A stretch of DNA of 33,934 nt from Prevotellaceae bacterium (GTDB lineage Bacteria > Bacteroidota > Bacteroidia > Bacteroidales > Bacteroidaceae): NCBI GenBank assembly GCA_029219385.1, contig JAQXTH010000015.1, positions 1-33,934 of the forward strand. The letters run 5' to 3'. The stretch's first letter is position 1; every line of letters starts with the position of its first letter. Below are positions 15,534 through 25,319 of the stretch, in pieces. The notes under the pieces were generated by a model. It was not told the DNA's origin. It searched no databases and saw only the letters and a list, made by a program, of their open reading frames with translations. A program made the translations under genes and the position numbers.

Positions 15534-17298
15534 ATTTCTTAATTTTCTCGCGATTTTTTATATATATCGTACCGTCGGGCAAAGCATCGACGTTTTCTAT
15601 AACGCGACCTTGCAAATCAACGGCTCGTTTGCTTGTGGTCACAGCGGAAGGAGTTTCATTTAATGCTGTGAGATCTTCCAACCACTCCACCGTCATGCAA
15701 TCTATATCGGGACAATAGGAAGTAGAATTGCTATATAGTCTTATCTCGTTGTCACCGGGCTGAAGCTCGGTTTCAAAAGTGAGAGCCCGACGGTCAGAGT
15801 CAAAAGAAGTTCCTTGTGTCGTATATGTCTTGGGCAAGCCGCCATTTACCGACACAGTCATCTTGCGACTGCCACTCACATAATAATATATTGTACACTT
15901 GTATTTTCCGCCTTGCTTGGTATAGACATTTTTCCATCTTAGGTCATTGTCGGGCCTGTTGCCCAAATAACATACTTTCATCCCTCCCGACGCATCATCA
16001 CAACCCACAAACGATGCGTTTGTCTTGCCTGACTGATGAAATTGAGACAGATATGCCGTTTCGGCCTCATAGAGAGTGCGTTCCTTACGTTCTTGAGCAT
16101 CAAAGCGAAACACACGCGTGGCATGGGCGGGAAGTGTGAGAGAATAACTTTGTTCATATTCTTTTGTGAGCGTCATGCCATAAGTGAGGGAGCGTATTTT
16201 TACCTTGCCACCGAGATCTATCTTGTCGAAAACTATTTCATATTTCCTCTCCTCATCGGTAGAGTTATAAATGGCAACGGCTCTCATTGTGTCGTTGCGA
16301 TGAAGAATATCCTTAACAAGCATATAAACTCCGTCTTGATTGTCGGCAACATAGGCTTGTTGGAAAAGTGTGTCTTGATTGAGCGAAATCAACTCTGAGT
16401 TTGTCAGCAGTTTCTTTGTTGTGTTGCTGATATTGACCATGTTGCAACCTATCATGAGCGGCGAGTTCATGATACACCACATAGAGAAATGAGTGCGGTC
16501 TTCCTCGGTGGTCAGTCCGCGACCGACTTCGAGCATATCCATATCGTTGTATGAGCCTGGAGCCGAAAATGCCGAAAGATACAAGTTTTGGTTAATAATG
16601 CCTTTCACCGACTCCCACGCACAATATATGTCGCCCGTGGTGCGCCACGAGTTTGCACGTCCTGCCGCCCATGTGCCGGGAAATGACCAACGACAAACAT
16701 TGATGCTCAAATCTCTGTCGACTTTTTGTCTCACTCTGTCGAGAGCATCAAACACAAGGCCATAGAGGTGTTCGTCATTTACATCCTGTCCCGCATTCTC
16801 TAATTGACGGCCACCGCAATAGTCCACCTTGATGAAATCAAAGCCGTTGTCGACAAACCACCAATCCATGTCTTGGTCGTGATGATTATACATTCCGCAA
16901 CCGAGGCTGATTAAATCTCCGCTACCCTCAGACCCACAAGTATTTATGCCCACGTCAGAATAAATGCCGATTTTCAATCCCTTGGAGTGGACATAGTCGC
17001 AAAGCGTTTTCAAACCATTAGGAAAACGCGTGGGGTGAGGCAATAAACAACCGGTCTCTTCATCACGACCTCCAAAATAACCGTCATCAATATTTATATA
17101 TGTATATCCTGCGTCTGAAAATCCATTTGAGACCATCGCATCGGCCTGTGATTTGATGAGACTCTCATTTATGTTGACGCCATAGGTGTTCCACGAACTC
17201 CAACCCATGTGGGGACCATGCTTGACTGTTTGAGACTTGATCGCTAAACTAAGCAACGACAATGCTGCCAAAAAGCAAAATATTCTTATTCTATTCAT
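15532..17298 (-). CDS. Secreted GH27 alpha-galactosidase-like enzyme with C-terminal carbohydrate-binding region
   Basis: 588 residues from the ATG at 17298. A longer frame from 17319 would start inside the -7 promoter element. A signal peptide (about 1-23) precedes a GH27 catalytic domain (about 28-390): MGWSSWNTYG at 31-40, DDGYFGGRDEETG, the nucleophile D159 in IKVDYCGG and acid/base D223 in TTGDIYCAW. GH27 retaining enzymes release terminal alpha-galactose (or N-acetylgalactosamine). After a beta-sandwich domain, residues about 403-545 look like a CBM35-type carbohydrate-binding module (YEAETAYLS onward). The last residues (DLQGRVIENVDALPDGTIYI, then a basic tail) resemble short Bacteroidales T9SS-type C-terminal signals. 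It is convergent with tRNA-Pro and lies alone, with no SusCD pair nearby. Confidence 0.9.
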   Translation of the reverse strand: MNRIRIFCFLAALSLLSLAIKSQTVKHGPHMGWSSWNTYGVNINESLIKSQADAMVSNGFSDAGYTYINIDDGYFGGRDEETGCLLPHPTRFPNGLKTLCDYVHSKGLKIGIYSDVGINTCGSEGSGDLISLGCGMYNHHDQDMDWWFVDNGFDFIKVDYCGGRQLENAGQDVNDEHLYGLVFDALDRVRQKVDRDLSINVCRWSFPGTWAAGRANSWRTTGDIYCAWESVKGIINQNLYLSAFSAPGSYNDMDMLEVGRGLTTEEDRTHFSMWCIMNSPLMIGCNMVNISNTTKKLLTNSELISLNQDTLFQQAYVADNQDGVYMLVKDILHRNDTMRAVAIYNSTDEERKYEIVFDKIDLGGKVKIRSLTYGMTLTKEYEQSYSLTLPAHATRVFRFDAQERKERTLYEAETAYLSQFHQSGKTNASFVGCDDASGGMKVCYLGNRPDNDLRWKNVYTKQGGKYKCTIYYYVSGSRKMTVSVNGGLPKTYTTQGTSFDSDRRALTFETELQPGDNEIRLYSNSTSYCPDIDCMTVEWLEDLTALNETPSAVTTSKRAVDLQGRVIENVDALPDGTIYIKNREKIKK

Positions 17299-17318
17299 TT
17301 GACACGTTTTGTTATGCA

Positions 17319-17348
17319 CAAAATTACAATAAAAATAGCAATATCAAA
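17319..17348 (-). promoter_or_regulatory. -33/-7 promoter for the GH27 gene
   Basis: On the minus strand TTTG (17348-17345) is followed after 18 bp by TAATTTTG (17326-17319), 20 bp upstream of the ATG at 17298. Confidence 0.65.
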
Positions 17349-17394
17349 ACTATTTTTCACTAAAAATACATCTTTCCCACATATCGGCATATTA

Positions 17395-18153
17395 TTACCC
17401 CAAAAGACGCGCGATTGTAGCCTCTACTCTATCGGCCGATGTGACGGAAATAAGATTTTCGTCAATGCCCTGCTTCCCCATATAAACAGCACTGTCGTAA
17501 TTCTTCATAAGCCCCGGTTTTTCAACTCGTGCCGAAAAATGATACTCATGAATATCTGTACGATTATAGATTTCGCGAATATTTTCTTCGCAAACTCCAC
17601 TCCCCGCCATCAAGGCAATACGCCCGGCAGACTGCTTGTTAAGAACGGCGAGCAGGTCAACACCCTCTATTGCCCTTGCCCTGCAGCCCGATGTGAGAAT
17701 GCGATCAAACCCTAAAGAAACAAGTTTTTCCAACGCCTCAACAGGGGTTCGCGTGCGATCGAAGGCACGGTGAAAAGTGACCGACAAGGGGCGGGCTGCC
17801 GACAATAAACGAATATTGGCATCGGTATCAATATCACCCTCGGAAGTGAGACAACCAAAAACAACCCCGTCAACTCCAAGGCGTTTGCACATTGTTATGT
17901 CGCTCTCCATGCGTTCCAACTCCATTTCGCTGTAACAGAAATCGCCCCCACGGGCGCGTATGATGACATGCAAACGACAACAACTGTCGGCCAACAAACG
18001 ACGAGCCTGTACTATCTCACCATAAGACGGAGTAACACCTCCCTCTGACATTCCGGCACACAACTCCACTCTGTCGGCACCACCCTCTCGCGCCGCCAAA
18101 CAACTCTCTACACTGTTGGCACACACCTCAAACTGAAATTCCTCATGCTTCAT
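17395..18153 (-). CDS. cutC: CutC family protein (copper homeostasis)
   Basis: 252 residues with a TIM-barrel CutC fold: FEVCANSVESCLAAREGGAD, RVELCAGMSEGGVTPSYGEI, HVIIRARGGDFCYSEMELE, GVDGVVFGCLTSEGDID, SVTFHRAFDRTRTPVEALE and GFDRILTSGCRARAIEG. The protein is cytoplasmic. Copper binding in CutC is reported for some homologues, but the physiological role is debated. In the window it follows the GH27 promoter region by 47 bp and ends before it. It is a single gene with its own promoter. Confidence 0.93.
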   Translation of the reverse strand: MKHEEFQFEVCANSVESCLAAREGGADRVELCAGMSEGGVTPSYGEIVQARRLLADSCCRLHVIIRARGGDFCYSEMELERMESDITMCKRLGVDGVVFGCLTSEGDIDTDANIRLLSAARPLSVTFHRAFDRTRTPVEALEKLVSLGFDRILTSGCRARAIEGVDLLAVLNKQSAGRIALMAGSGVCEENIREIYNRTDIHEYHFSARVEKPGLMKNYDSAVYMGKQGIDENLISVTSADRVEATIARLLG

Positions 18154-18185
18154 AGATTCTGTTTTTCAATAAACATTTTTCTTTG

Positions 18186-18193
18186 CAAAAATA
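18186..18193 (-). promoter_or_regulatory. -7 promoter element for cutC
   Basis: The minus strand reads TATTTTTG (TAnnTTTG), 32 bp upstream of the cutC start at 18153. Confidence 0.5.
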
Positions 18194-18241
18194 ACAAATT
18201 TATACACCACTCTACATTATAGACGATAGAAATAACGTTTT

Positions 18242-18273
18242 TTTGGCAATTAGATATTTTCTGCATATATTTG
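18242..18273 (+). promoter_or_regulatory. -33/-7 promoter for the transglutaminase-like gene
   Basis: TTTG at 18242-18245 and TATATTTG at 18266-18273 are separated by 20 bp. The open frame extending up to 18243 therefore starts inside the promoter, and the ATG at 18303 is the real start. Confidence 0.65.
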
Positions 18274-18302
18274 TATCGTTAAAACCAAAATGTCATTTAC
18301 AA

Positions 18303-20861
18303 ATGAAAACAATTATCCCAGCAGCACTGTTGTCTGCCTTGTTTGCGATTGTTACAACCGTCACAGCAAATTCCAACCACACCTCAAATCGCAACAACAC
18401 CATAGAAGAGAAAGAAACAAAAGAACTTGTTGATTTCTTATACAAATATATGCCGTTGGCCGACAAGACTGACTATCCGCGCAGTTTCTTTGAGGAAAAC
18501 GTAAACACAAGTCTTCAGGCAAAAGCCACAATGCCCTGGGGAAAATATGTGCCGGAACTGCTGTTCAGACACTTTGTTGTTCCAATCAGAGTGAACAACG
18601 AAAACCTTGACAATTCACGAATGGTTTTTTATAAAGAACTTAAAAAACGAGTGGAAAATTTGAGTATGTATGAGGCTATTCTCGAGATAAACCATTGGTG
18701 TCACGAACACGTGACTTATCAACCGTCAGACGGTCGCACCTCTGCCCCACTCTCAACCATTCGTTCTGCATACGGACGATGTGGCGAAGAAAGTACCCTC
18801 ACAGTGGCAGCCCTCCGCGCAATAGGCATTCCGGCACGCCAAGTCTACACTCCACGCTGGGCTCACACAGATGATAATCACGCATGGGTAGAGGCATGGG
18901 CTGACGGCAAATGGTATTTCCTCGGAGCCTGCGAACCGGAGCCGGTGCTCAACCTTGCATGGTTTAACGCTCCTGTATCGAGAGCAATGCTGACACACAC
19001 CAAAGCATTCGGCGATTATCAAGGACCGGAAGAAGTAATGTTGCGCACATCAAACTATACAGAAATCAACCTTATCGACAACTACGGAGAATCCGCACGA
19101 ATTGACTTTAAAATAGTTGATACACAAAACAGACCCGTAAGCGGTGCAAAAGTGGACTTTAAAATATACAATTATGCAGAATTTTGCACTGTTGTGACCA
19201 AATATACCGACAAAAAGGGAGAAACATTTCTGTCGGCAGGAAAAGGAGACATGATTGTGTGGGCTTTCCACAACGGGAAATATGGCTTCTCTACGGTTTC
19301 GTTTGGAAAAGACAAATCAATCACCATCACTCTTAACAACAGCGTTGGAACTTCTGCCAACATCTTCTTTCACGACTCACTAAATATAATTCCTCCTCCT
19401 GAGAATGCCTTTACACCAAATATTGATGAAACACAAAGATCTATCAATAACCGACGACTAAACTATGAAGACTCTGTAAGAAATGCCTATATCGCCACTT
19501 TCTACAACACGAAAACCGCAGGTGAGGTCTTGGCAAAAAACAACATTGCCGATCCAGATAGTTCTCTTTCGCGTTTATTGACAAAATCAAGAGGCAACCA
19601 TACCGTCATCTTAGATTTTATCATCAAGCATAAAGACAACACTGCACGCGTTGAAAAACTGTTGTCTTCTCTCAGTGATAAAGACTTGAGAGATATGCAA
19701 CCGGACATTCTGGAAGACAATTTCAACGCAAAAAGCGACCAGATTTGTCCGCGCGTGGAAAACGAAATGATTATCAGCCCCTACAAACAATTTTTCGAGA
19801 CGGCTTTCCCCGAAAAACAAAGCAACAGTTTCAAAGAAAACCCTATGTTGCTCGTAGAATGGATTAAGGAAAACATTTCTCTGAATGAAGATAAAAAAGC
19901 TCTGCAAATCGCACAAACACCCATCGGTGTTTGGCAATCAAAAACAACTGACGAGCGTTCGCGAAAAATATTCTTTGTAAGCGTGGCACGCAGCCTTGGT
20001 ATAGAAGCACAAGTTGACCCCATAACCAAAAAGACACAATACAAAAAAGACAACACCTGGATTGATGTTGACTTTGACAATACCACAGAAACTGTTTCAC
20101 CCAAAGGGTTTCTCAAACTTGAATATAACAAAAACAAGTTTGTGGACGACCCAAAATATTACTACCATTTCACACTGTCACACATAAACAGTGAAGGCTC
20201 CACCTCTTTGCTTGAATATCCCGAAGAAGGCATCACTTGGGCAAAATCATTTAAAAACGCCACTCCTCTTGACGAGGGAGATTATATCTTGGTATCCGGC
20301 ACAAGACTGGCAGACGGTGGTGTGTTGTCTGACTATAAATTCTTCCATATATCCAAAGACGACACCACTTCTGTTACTATCAATATGCGCACCTCAGAAA
20401 CAGAAATCAGTGTGATTGGTAACTTCAACTCAGAAACAAAAATACAACTCTTAAGCGGTGAAGAGAAAAGTATTCTGTCGCAAACCGGACGTGGATATTT
20501 CTGCATTGGTCTCATTGGCGTTGACCAAGAACCGAGCAACCACGCACTGAAAGACATTGAAAAAGTCGCCAAAGATTTGGAAAAACTAAAGCGACCTATT
20601 TTACTGTTGTTTGAGAACAAAGACGCTGCCAATAAATTCAAAAAACACGATTTTGATAATCTTCCACAAAACATAATCTTCGGAATTGACAACAATGGTG
20701 TTGTCAGCAAACAAATCTCTGAAAACATGAAATTAAAAGACAGTCATCAACTGCCCATATTCTTTATTGCCGACACATTCAACCGCGTTGTTTTCATTTC
20801 ACAAGGATACACCATTGGGTTGGGCGAACGCCTCAAACAAACCTTTATGAGACTAAAATAA
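18303..20861 (+). CDS. Large secreted transglutaminase-like protein
   Basis: 852 residues from the ATG at 18303. A signal peptide spans about 1-22. Residues about 115-215 form a transglutaminase-core (papain-like) domain with candidate catalytic Cys160 (YGRCGEESTLTVAALR) and His193 (DDNHAWVEAWADGKWYFLGA). An Ig-like/CarboxypepD-reg beta domain follows at about 252-340 (ARIDFKIVDTQNRPVSGAKV). A central helical region then leads to a beta domain near 620-740. A C-terminal thioredoxin-like fold (about 745-852, KRPILLLFENKD and the cis-Pro-like HQLPIFFIADTFNR) lacks a CxxC. It is exported, but the substrate is unknown. Transglutaminase-like cores act as proteases, amidases or crosslinkers. It is monocistronic, ending at a strong terminator. 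Confidence 0.88.
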   Translation: MKTIIPAALLSALFAIVTTVTANSNHTSNRNNTIEEKETKELVDFLYKYMPLADKTDYPRSFFEENVNTSLQAKATMPWGKYVPELLFRHFVVPIRVNNENLDNSRMVFYKELKKRVENLSMYEAILEINHWCHEHVTYQPSDGRTSAPLSTIRSAYGRCGEESTLTVAALRAIGIPARQVYTPRWAHTDDNHAWVEAWADGKWYFLGACEPEPVLNLAWFNAPVSRAMLTHTKAFGDYQGPEEVMLRTSNYTEINLIDNYGESARIDFKIVDTQNRPVSGAKVDFKIYNYAEFCTVVTKYTDKKGETFLSAGKGDMIVWAFHNGKYGFSTVSFGKDKSITITLNNSVGTSANIFFHDSLNIIPPPENAFTPNIDETQRSINNRRLNYEDSVRNAYIATFYNTKTAGEVLAKNNIADPDSSLSRLLTKSRGNHTVILDFIIKHKDNTARVEKLLSSLSDKDLRDMQPDILEDNFNAKSDQICPRVENEMIISPYKQFFETAFPEKQSNSFKENPMLLVEWIKENISLNEDKKALQIAQTPIGVWQSKTTDERSRKIFFVSVARSLGIEAQVDPITKKTQYKKDNTWIDVDFDNTTETVSPKGFLKLEYNKNKFVDDPKYYYHFTLSHINSEGSTSLLEYPEEGITWAKSFKNATPLDEGDYILVSGTRLADGGVLSDYKFFHISKDDTTSVTINMRTSETEISVIGNFNSETKIQLLSGEEKSILSQTGRGYFCIGLIGVDQEPSNHALKDIEKVAKDLEKLKRPILLLFENKDAANKFKKHDFDNLPQNIIFGIDNNGVVSKQISENMKLKDSHQLPIFFIADTFNRVVFISQGYTIGLGERLKQTFMRLK

Positions 20862-20913
20862 CAAAAAACACATCTGCTCTAAACAGAGTTACAAACAAAT
20901 AATACATCAACAA

Positions 20914-20948
20914 AAAATCCTCGCTCGACATAGTCAAGCGAGGATTTT
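20914..20948. terminator. Bidirectional intrinsic terminator
   Basis: AAAATCCTCGCT (20914-20925) pairs with AGCGAGGATTTT (20937-20948), with an inner GAC/GTC extension and a 3-nt loop. T's follow on the plus strand and A's precede it. It ends the transglutaminase-like gene and could also end the rplT operon reading the other way. Confidence 0.82.
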
Positions 20949-21043
20949 CTTTATTTACAAATAATAAAACTTCTTTTCAGTGACCTCTATTTTCCACAAT
21001 ATAACATATAGTCTGCTATATCTATGGTCATTACATACTTTTA

Positions 21044-21388
21044 TTATTTCACCTTGGCAACAATAGCCTTGAATGCCTCAGGATTATTTACAGCGAGGTC
21101 GGCAAGCACCTTACGATTGATTTGGATGTCAGCCTTGTGAAGTGCACCGATAAGTTGAGAATAACTCAAACCCTCGAGACGTGCAGCAGCGTTGATGCGC
21201 TGTATCCAAAGAGCACGGAAGTTACGCTTTTTCTTGCGACGGTCAACATAGGCGTAGGTAAGACCTTTTTCCCATGTGTTTTTTGCAACGGTCCACACGT
21301 TCTTGCGTGCACCATAATAACCGCGAGTTAATTTTAAAATCTTCTTTCTTTTTGCTCTTGAAGCAACATGATTTACTGATCTTGGCAT
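21044..21388 (-). CDS. rplT: 50S ribosomal protein L20
   Basis: 114 residues, standard length. It has the very basic N-terminal extension ([19 protein letters not shown], then [15 protein letters not shown]) and the globular C-terminal part ([36 protein letters not shown]). It binds 23S rRNA early in large-subunit assembly and is the last gene of the thrS-infC-rpmI-rplT operon. The 101-bp gap to rpmI shows no promoter or terminator that I can see. L20 represses its own operon in some bacteria, but no leader pseudoknot could be confirmed by eye. Confidence 0.98.
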   Translation of the reverse strand: MPRSVNHVASRAKRKKILKLTRGYYGARKNVWTVAKNTWEKGLTYAYVDRRKKKRNFRALWIQRINAAARLEGLSYSQLIGALHKADIQINRKVLADLAVNNPEAFKAIVAKVK

Positions 21389-21489
21389 AGTTTTTCAGTT
21401 TTTTTGAATGTCAGCGCCGTCTGTTCTTTACGGACTTAGTTGCTAATCATTCGGTTAATAGTTTTTGTTTTACTTATTACAATCTGTTA

Positions 21490-21687
21490 TTAGCGAAGGT
21501 TAAGAAGTTCACGAACTTGCTTCATGTTGGTGCGATCAACGATAGCGTCATGTACAAGGTTTCTTTTCTGCTTCTTGGTCTTCTTTGTAAGAATGTGACT
21601 GTGATAAGCATGATTTCTTTTTACTTTTCCTGTTCCGGTAAGAGAAAATCTCTTTTTTGCACCGGAGTTAGTTTTAACTTTTGGCAT
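21490..21687 (-). CDS. rpmI: 50S ribosomal protein L35
   Basis: 65 residues, normal length and strongly basic: [20 protein letters not shown], then [20 protein letters not shown] and ending REL-LNLR. It lies between infC (87 bp upstream) and rplT (101 bp downstream), the conserved order. Confidence 0.98.
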   Translation of the reverse strand: MPKVKTNSGAKKRFSLTGTGKVKRNHAYHSHILTKKTKKQKRNLVHDAIVDRTNMKQVRELLNLR

Positions 21688-21774
21688 TTTAGTTAGTTTG
21701 TTTAAATGTTAATATAGTTTGGCGGCAACGTGAAATCAATACGCTACACGCTCATGTTCTACATACTTTATTTC

Positions 21775-22434
21775 TTAATCATCAAAATCTTCGCCCTCTA
21801 CCTTAGGTCCGGTATATTCCTTGCGGACTTTTTGTTCGGGCTTTCCAACCGACTGATTTTTCTTGACCGGAGTTTCATCTATAACTGTTGGTTTTTTCTG
21901 ACCACTGCCGGGCATTTTCTTTGGAGCGAGAAACATTATCATTCTCTTGCCCAAAAGAGATGGCATTTGCTCTACCTTGCCCACTTCTTCAAGATCGTTG
22001 GCAAATCTCAAGAGCAACACTTCTCCTTGTTCTTTAAAGACAATAGAACGACCGCGAAAGAAAACATAAGCCTTGACTTTATTACCGGCCTCAAGAAACT
22101 CTTTGGCATGTTTCAGTTTAAAATCATAATCGTGATCATCGGTTTGAGGTCCGAAACGAATTTCCTTTACACTAATCTTGACTTGACGAGCTTTCATTTC
22201 TTTCTGCTTTTTCTTCTGCTGATAGAGAAATTTGGAATAGTCTATTACTCTACAAACAGGAGGATTGGCAGTTGCCGAAATCTCCACAAGATCTTGATCC
22301 ATACTGTGCGCCAAACTGATAGCCTTGGCCAATGGCAGCACTTGGGTTTCTATACCCTCACCTACCACACGAACTTCACGAGCCTTTATTTGCTCGTTAA
22401 TACGATAGTTTTGTTTTGCGTTGTCGTTCTTCAT
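21775..22434 (-). CDS. infC: Translation initiation factor IF-3
   Basis: 219 residues. The N-terminal domain ([18 protein letters not shown] to [20 protein letters not shown]) and C-terminal domain ([38 protein letters not shown]) are intact. A lysine/glutamate-rich tail of about 40 residues (from about 180) is typical of Bacteroidetes IF-3 and is absent in E. coli. The start is an ATG, and an in-frame TAG immediately precedes it, so no AUU-type start upstream is possible. IF-3 binds the 30S subunit and checks start-codon selection. A -7 element for a secondary promoter overlaps the end of thrS. Confidence 0.97.
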   Translation of the reverse strand: MKNDNAKQNYRINEQIKAREVRVVGEGIETQVLPLAKAISLAHSMDQDLVEISATANPPVCRVIDYSKFLYQQKKKQKEMKARQVKISVKEIRFGPQTDDHDYDFKLKHAKEFLEAGNKVKAYVFFRGRSIVFKEQGEVLLLRFANDLEEVGKVEQMPSLLGKRMIMFLAPKKMPGSGQKKPTVIDETPVKKNQSVGKPEQKVRKEYTGPKVEGEDFDD

Positions 22435-22452
22435 CTATATTTTTTGCGAGTG

Positions 22453-22460
22453 CAAAGTTA
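22453..22460 (-). promoter_or_regulatory. Possible internal promoter for infC-rpmI-rplT
   Basis: The minus strand reads TAACTTTG, matching TAnnTTTG, 18 bp upstream of the infC ATG and overlapping the thrS stop codon. It could give extra expression of the ribosomal-protein part of the operon. Confidence 0.45.
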
Positions 22461-24404
22461 ATCAATTTTTATCAACTCTGCTACTTCTTCGTTGATTTTC
22501 TTCGCAAATTCCTCCATTGTCATCGTTCCGAGGTCTTGTGCTCCTTGTTTGCGCACGGCAACCATGCCTTCTGCCTCTTCTTTTTCTCCCACCACCAGAA
22601 GGTAAGGAATGTGTTTTATCTCATTGTCGCGTATCTTGCGACCAATCTTTTCGTTGCGCATATCTATCACGGCTCTCACATCTTTTTGCTTCAGATAGTC
22701 AGCCACCTTTTGTGCATACGAATTATATTTTTCAGAGATAGGAAGAATAGAAACCTGAGTCGGAGTGAGCCACAAGGGGAAATGACCGGCGGTGTGCTCT
22801 ATAAGCACAGCCACAAATCTCTCCATAGATCCAAAAGGAGCACGGTGTATCATGACCGGACGATGTTTTTCACCATCAGCACCCACATATTCAAGCTCAA
22901 AACGCTCGGGCAGATTATAGTCCACCTGAATTGTGCCCAACTGCCAGCGTCGACCAATGGCATCTTTTACCATAAAATCAAGTTTCGGGCCATAGAATGC
23001 TGCCTCATCATACTCTATCACGGCATTCATTCCTTTTTCCTTGCAAGCATCAATAATCGCGTTTTCTGCTTTTTCCCAATTCTCTTCTGAACCTATATAT
23101 TTAGAATGGTCTGTCTTGTGACGTAAAGAAATCTGTGCCTCATAATTTTCAAACTTCAACATCTTAAATATTATGAGGATTATATCCATCACACGCAAAA
23201 ATTCTTCCTTAACCTGGTCCGGACGACAGAAGATATGAGCATCGTCCTGCGTAAACGAACGAACACGCGTAAGTCCGTGTAATTCGCCACTTTGCTCATA
23301 ACGATATACCGTACCAAACTCGGCAAGTCTGAGAGGGAGATCACGATAGGAACGTGGTTTGTGGGCATATATCTCACAGTGATGAGGACAGTTCATCGGT
23401 TTAAGCATATATTCCTCGCCATCCTCAGGAGTATGTATCGGTTGGAATGAATCTTTTCCATATTTTGCATAGTGACCCGATGTAACATATAGTTGCTTAT
23501 GGCCTATATGAGGAGTGATTACTTGCTGATAGCCGAAATCACTTTGAATTTTCTTCAAGAAAGTTTCAAGACGCAAACGCAAATCTGTGCCTTTTGGCAA
23601 CCAGATAGGCAAACCTTTGCCCACACGCTCGCTAAACATAAAGAGTTCCATCTCTTTGCCAATCTTGCGGTGGTCACGTTTCTTGGCTTCTTCAAGCATC
23701 TGAAGATACTCGTCAAGCATTTTCTTCTTGGGGAAAGAAATTCCATAAATACGGGTCATCTGTTCCCTGTTGGCATCACCACGCCAGAAAGCACCGGCCG
23801 CACTCATTATCTTGACAGCCTTGATCAAACCGGTGGAAACAAGGTGAGGACCTTTACAAAGGTCAGTAAAACTACCTTGAGTATATGTTGTAATCGTTCC
23901 GTCTTCCAAATCCTGGTCTATATGTTCCACTTTATACACTTGACCATCGGCAGAAAATTGAGCAATGGCATCTGCTTTGCTGACTTCCTTGCGCACAACC
24001 AATTCATTCTTGCGAGCCAACTCCATCATCTTGGCCTCTATTTTCGGAAAATCATTCTCAGATATCACTTCGCCATTCTTCGGCATAACATCATAGAAGA
24101 AACCATTTTCCACTGCCGGACCAAAGCCAAACTGAATGCCGGGATACAATTCTTTCAGTGCCTCTGCAAGCAAATGAGCCGATGTGTGCCAAAAAGAATG
24201 TTTTCCCTCTGCGTCTTCAAAACGATATAACGCTATTGTAGAGTCTGTTGTGATAGGACGATTTAATTCCGTTGTCTCATCATTCACACCACAACTCACA
24301 ACATTGCGAGCCAAAGCAGGAGATATGCTCTCTGCTATTTGCAAACCGGTTACACCCGACTCATATTCTCTAACCGATCCGTCAGGAAAAGTTATCTTAA
24401 TCAT
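22458..24404 (-). CDS. thrS: Threonine--tRNA ligase
   Basis: 648 residues, standard length. Domain order is the TGS domain (1-62), editing domain (with H73-x3-H77 in [11 protein letters not shown] and a C-x-G-P-H motif in LCKGPHLV), class II catalytic core ([30 protein letters not shown] with zinc-binding Cys; [20 protein letters not shown]), and anticodon-binding domain ([15 protein letters not shown] to the end). It charges tRNA-Thr and removes mischarged Ser-tRNA-Thr. It is the first gene of the translation operon, with infC 23 bp after its stop. Its promoter faces the divergent yigZ gene. Confidence 0.98.
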   Translation of the reverse strand: MIKITFPDGSVREYESGVTGLQIAESISPALARNVVSCGVNDETTELNRPITTDSTIALYRFEDAEGKHSFWHTSAHLLAEALKELYPGIQFGFGPAVENGFFYDVMPKNGEVISENDFPKIEAKMMELARKNELVVRKEVSKADAIAQFSADGQVYKVEHIDQDLEDGTITTYTQGSFTDLCKGPHLVSTGLIKAVKIMSAAGAFWRGDANREQMTRIYGISFPKKKMLDEYLQMLEEAKKRDHRKIGKEMELFMFSERVGKGLPIWLPKGTDLRLRLETFLKKIQSDFGYQQVITPHIGHKQLYVTSGHYAKYGKDSFQPIHTPEDGEEYMLKPMNCPHHCEIYAHKPRSYRDLPLRLAEFGTVYRYEQSGELHGLTRVRSFTQDDAHIFCRPDQVKEEFLRVMDIILIIFKMLKFENYEAQISLRHKTDHSKYIGSEENWEKAENAIIDACKEKGMNAVIEYDEAAFYGPKLDFMVKDAIGRRWQLGTIQVDYNLPERFELEYVGADGEKHRPVMIHRAPFGSMERFVAVLIEHTAGHFPLWLTPTQVSILPISEKYNSYAQKVADYLKQKDVRAVIDMRNEKIGRKIRDNEIKHIPYLLVVGEKEEAEGMVAVRKQGAQDLGTMTMEEFAKKINEEVAELIKID

Positions 24405-24463
24405 AAAATTTTCTTTTTATCCCTATTACAGAGAATTATTTTATTGAATTTGCTAATTGGCTG

Positions 24464-24471
24464 CAAAATTA
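24464..24471 (-). promoter_or_regulatory. -7 promoter element for the thrS operon
   Basis: The minus strand reads TAATTTTG, 59 bp upstream of the thrS ATG. A CTTTATG about 19 bp further upstream could serve as a weak -33 box. The roughly 50-nt leader shows no T-box hairpin by eye. Confidence 0.55.
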
Positions 24472-24546
24472 CTTATTTTTCCCAACATGACATAAAGTTT
24501 AGCACGAAAAAGGAAATTCTTTCCTCTGTCATTCGATTGTTTATTG

Positions 24547-24554
24547 TATCTTTG
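24547..24554 (+). promoter_or_regulatory. -7 promoter element for the YigZ-family gene
   Basis: TATCTTTG matches TAnnTTTG and ends only 8 bp before the ATG at 24563, so the transcript would be leaderless or nearly so. Confidence 0.5.
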
Positions 24555-24562
24555 CCTTTGTT

Positions 24563-25153
24563 ATGGACAATTACAAAACCATTGCTGCTCCGGCGGAAAC
24601 CAAGACTGTTATAAAGAAAAGCACGTTTTATGCCTTTTCGTTTTCTATATCCACCGAAGATGAGGCAGAAAAAATACTTAAAGACTTTCGCAAGCGTTTT
24701 TATGATGCTCGCCATATATGCTATGGCTATGTGATAGGTGTAGAAAACCCTATATCAAAGTCAAGCGACAATGGCGAACCGTCAGGCACTGCGGGCCGCC
24801 CTATCATGGGAGCAATCTTGTCTGCCGGTCTCACAAATATCATGATTGTCGTTGTGAGATATTTCGGAGGCATTCTGCTTGGCACTCCGGGTCTGATTGC
24901 CGCCTACAAAGAAGGTGCCGTTTCTGTTATCAACGCTTCTGAAATCATTACAAAGACATGCGAATTGTCAGCCGTCATTTCTTTTGACTATGCGGCAATG
25001 AACTCTGTAATGAAAATCATCAAGCAATTCGGAATAAAAGTAATCAACAATCAAACCGATATGCGCTGCACTCTCACCATAAGTGCACCAAAATCGGTTG
25101 TCGAAAACACCTTGCCGGCTTTTTCTAAGATTCAAGGACTGAAAATACTTTAA
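24563..25153 (+). CDS. YigZ/IMPACT family protein (UPF0029)
   Basis: 196 residues. The N-terminal UPF0029 domain is complete: KKSTFYAFSFSISTEDEAEK, FRKRFYDARHICYGYVIG, SSDNGEPSGTAGRPIMGAIL and IMIVVVRYFGGILLGTPGLI with YKEGA. A C-terminal ferredoxin-like domain of unknown function (about 130-195, DUF1949-like) follows. The family resembles eukaryotic IMPACT and is thought to act in translation control or ribosome-related regulation, but the bacterial role is not established. It is divergent from thrS and ends at its own terminator. Confidence 0.92.
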   Translation: MDNYKTIAAPAETKTVIKKSTFYAFSFSISTEDEAEKILKDFRKRFYDARHICYGYVIGVENPISKSSDNGEPSGTAGRPIMGAILSAGLTNIMIVVVRYFGGILLGTPGLIAAYKEGAVSVINASEIITKTCELSAVISFDYAAMNSVMKIIKQFGIKVINNQTDMRCTLTISAPKSVVENTLPAFSKIQGLKIL

Positions 25154-25243
25154 TCAAAATCGATCAATAGTTCTCCCCTCATCTATTAAATAGACTGATA
25201 AGCGATTTGGCATTATCCCTTTTTCTATCAAATAAATCACAAA

Positions 25244-25288
25244 AAAAAGTGTCGTCTCAACCACAATCCGGTTAAGACGACACTTTTT
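25244..25288. terminator. Bidirectional intrinsic terminator
   Basis: AAAAAGTGTCGTCT (25244-25257) pairs exactly with AGACGACACTTTTT (25275-25288) around a 17-nt loop, with A-tract and T-tract flanks. It serves the YigZ-family gene and the convergent TPR gene. Confidence 0.85.
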
Positions 25289-25319
25289 CTATAAGCTATC
25301 TTTTCAAACAAGATTTGAA

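Noticed and set aside
15386-15718. Plus-strand frame crossing tRNA-Pro and its terminator
   Set aside because: It runs through the tRNA gene and a strong intrinsic terminator, so it is unlikely to be translated.
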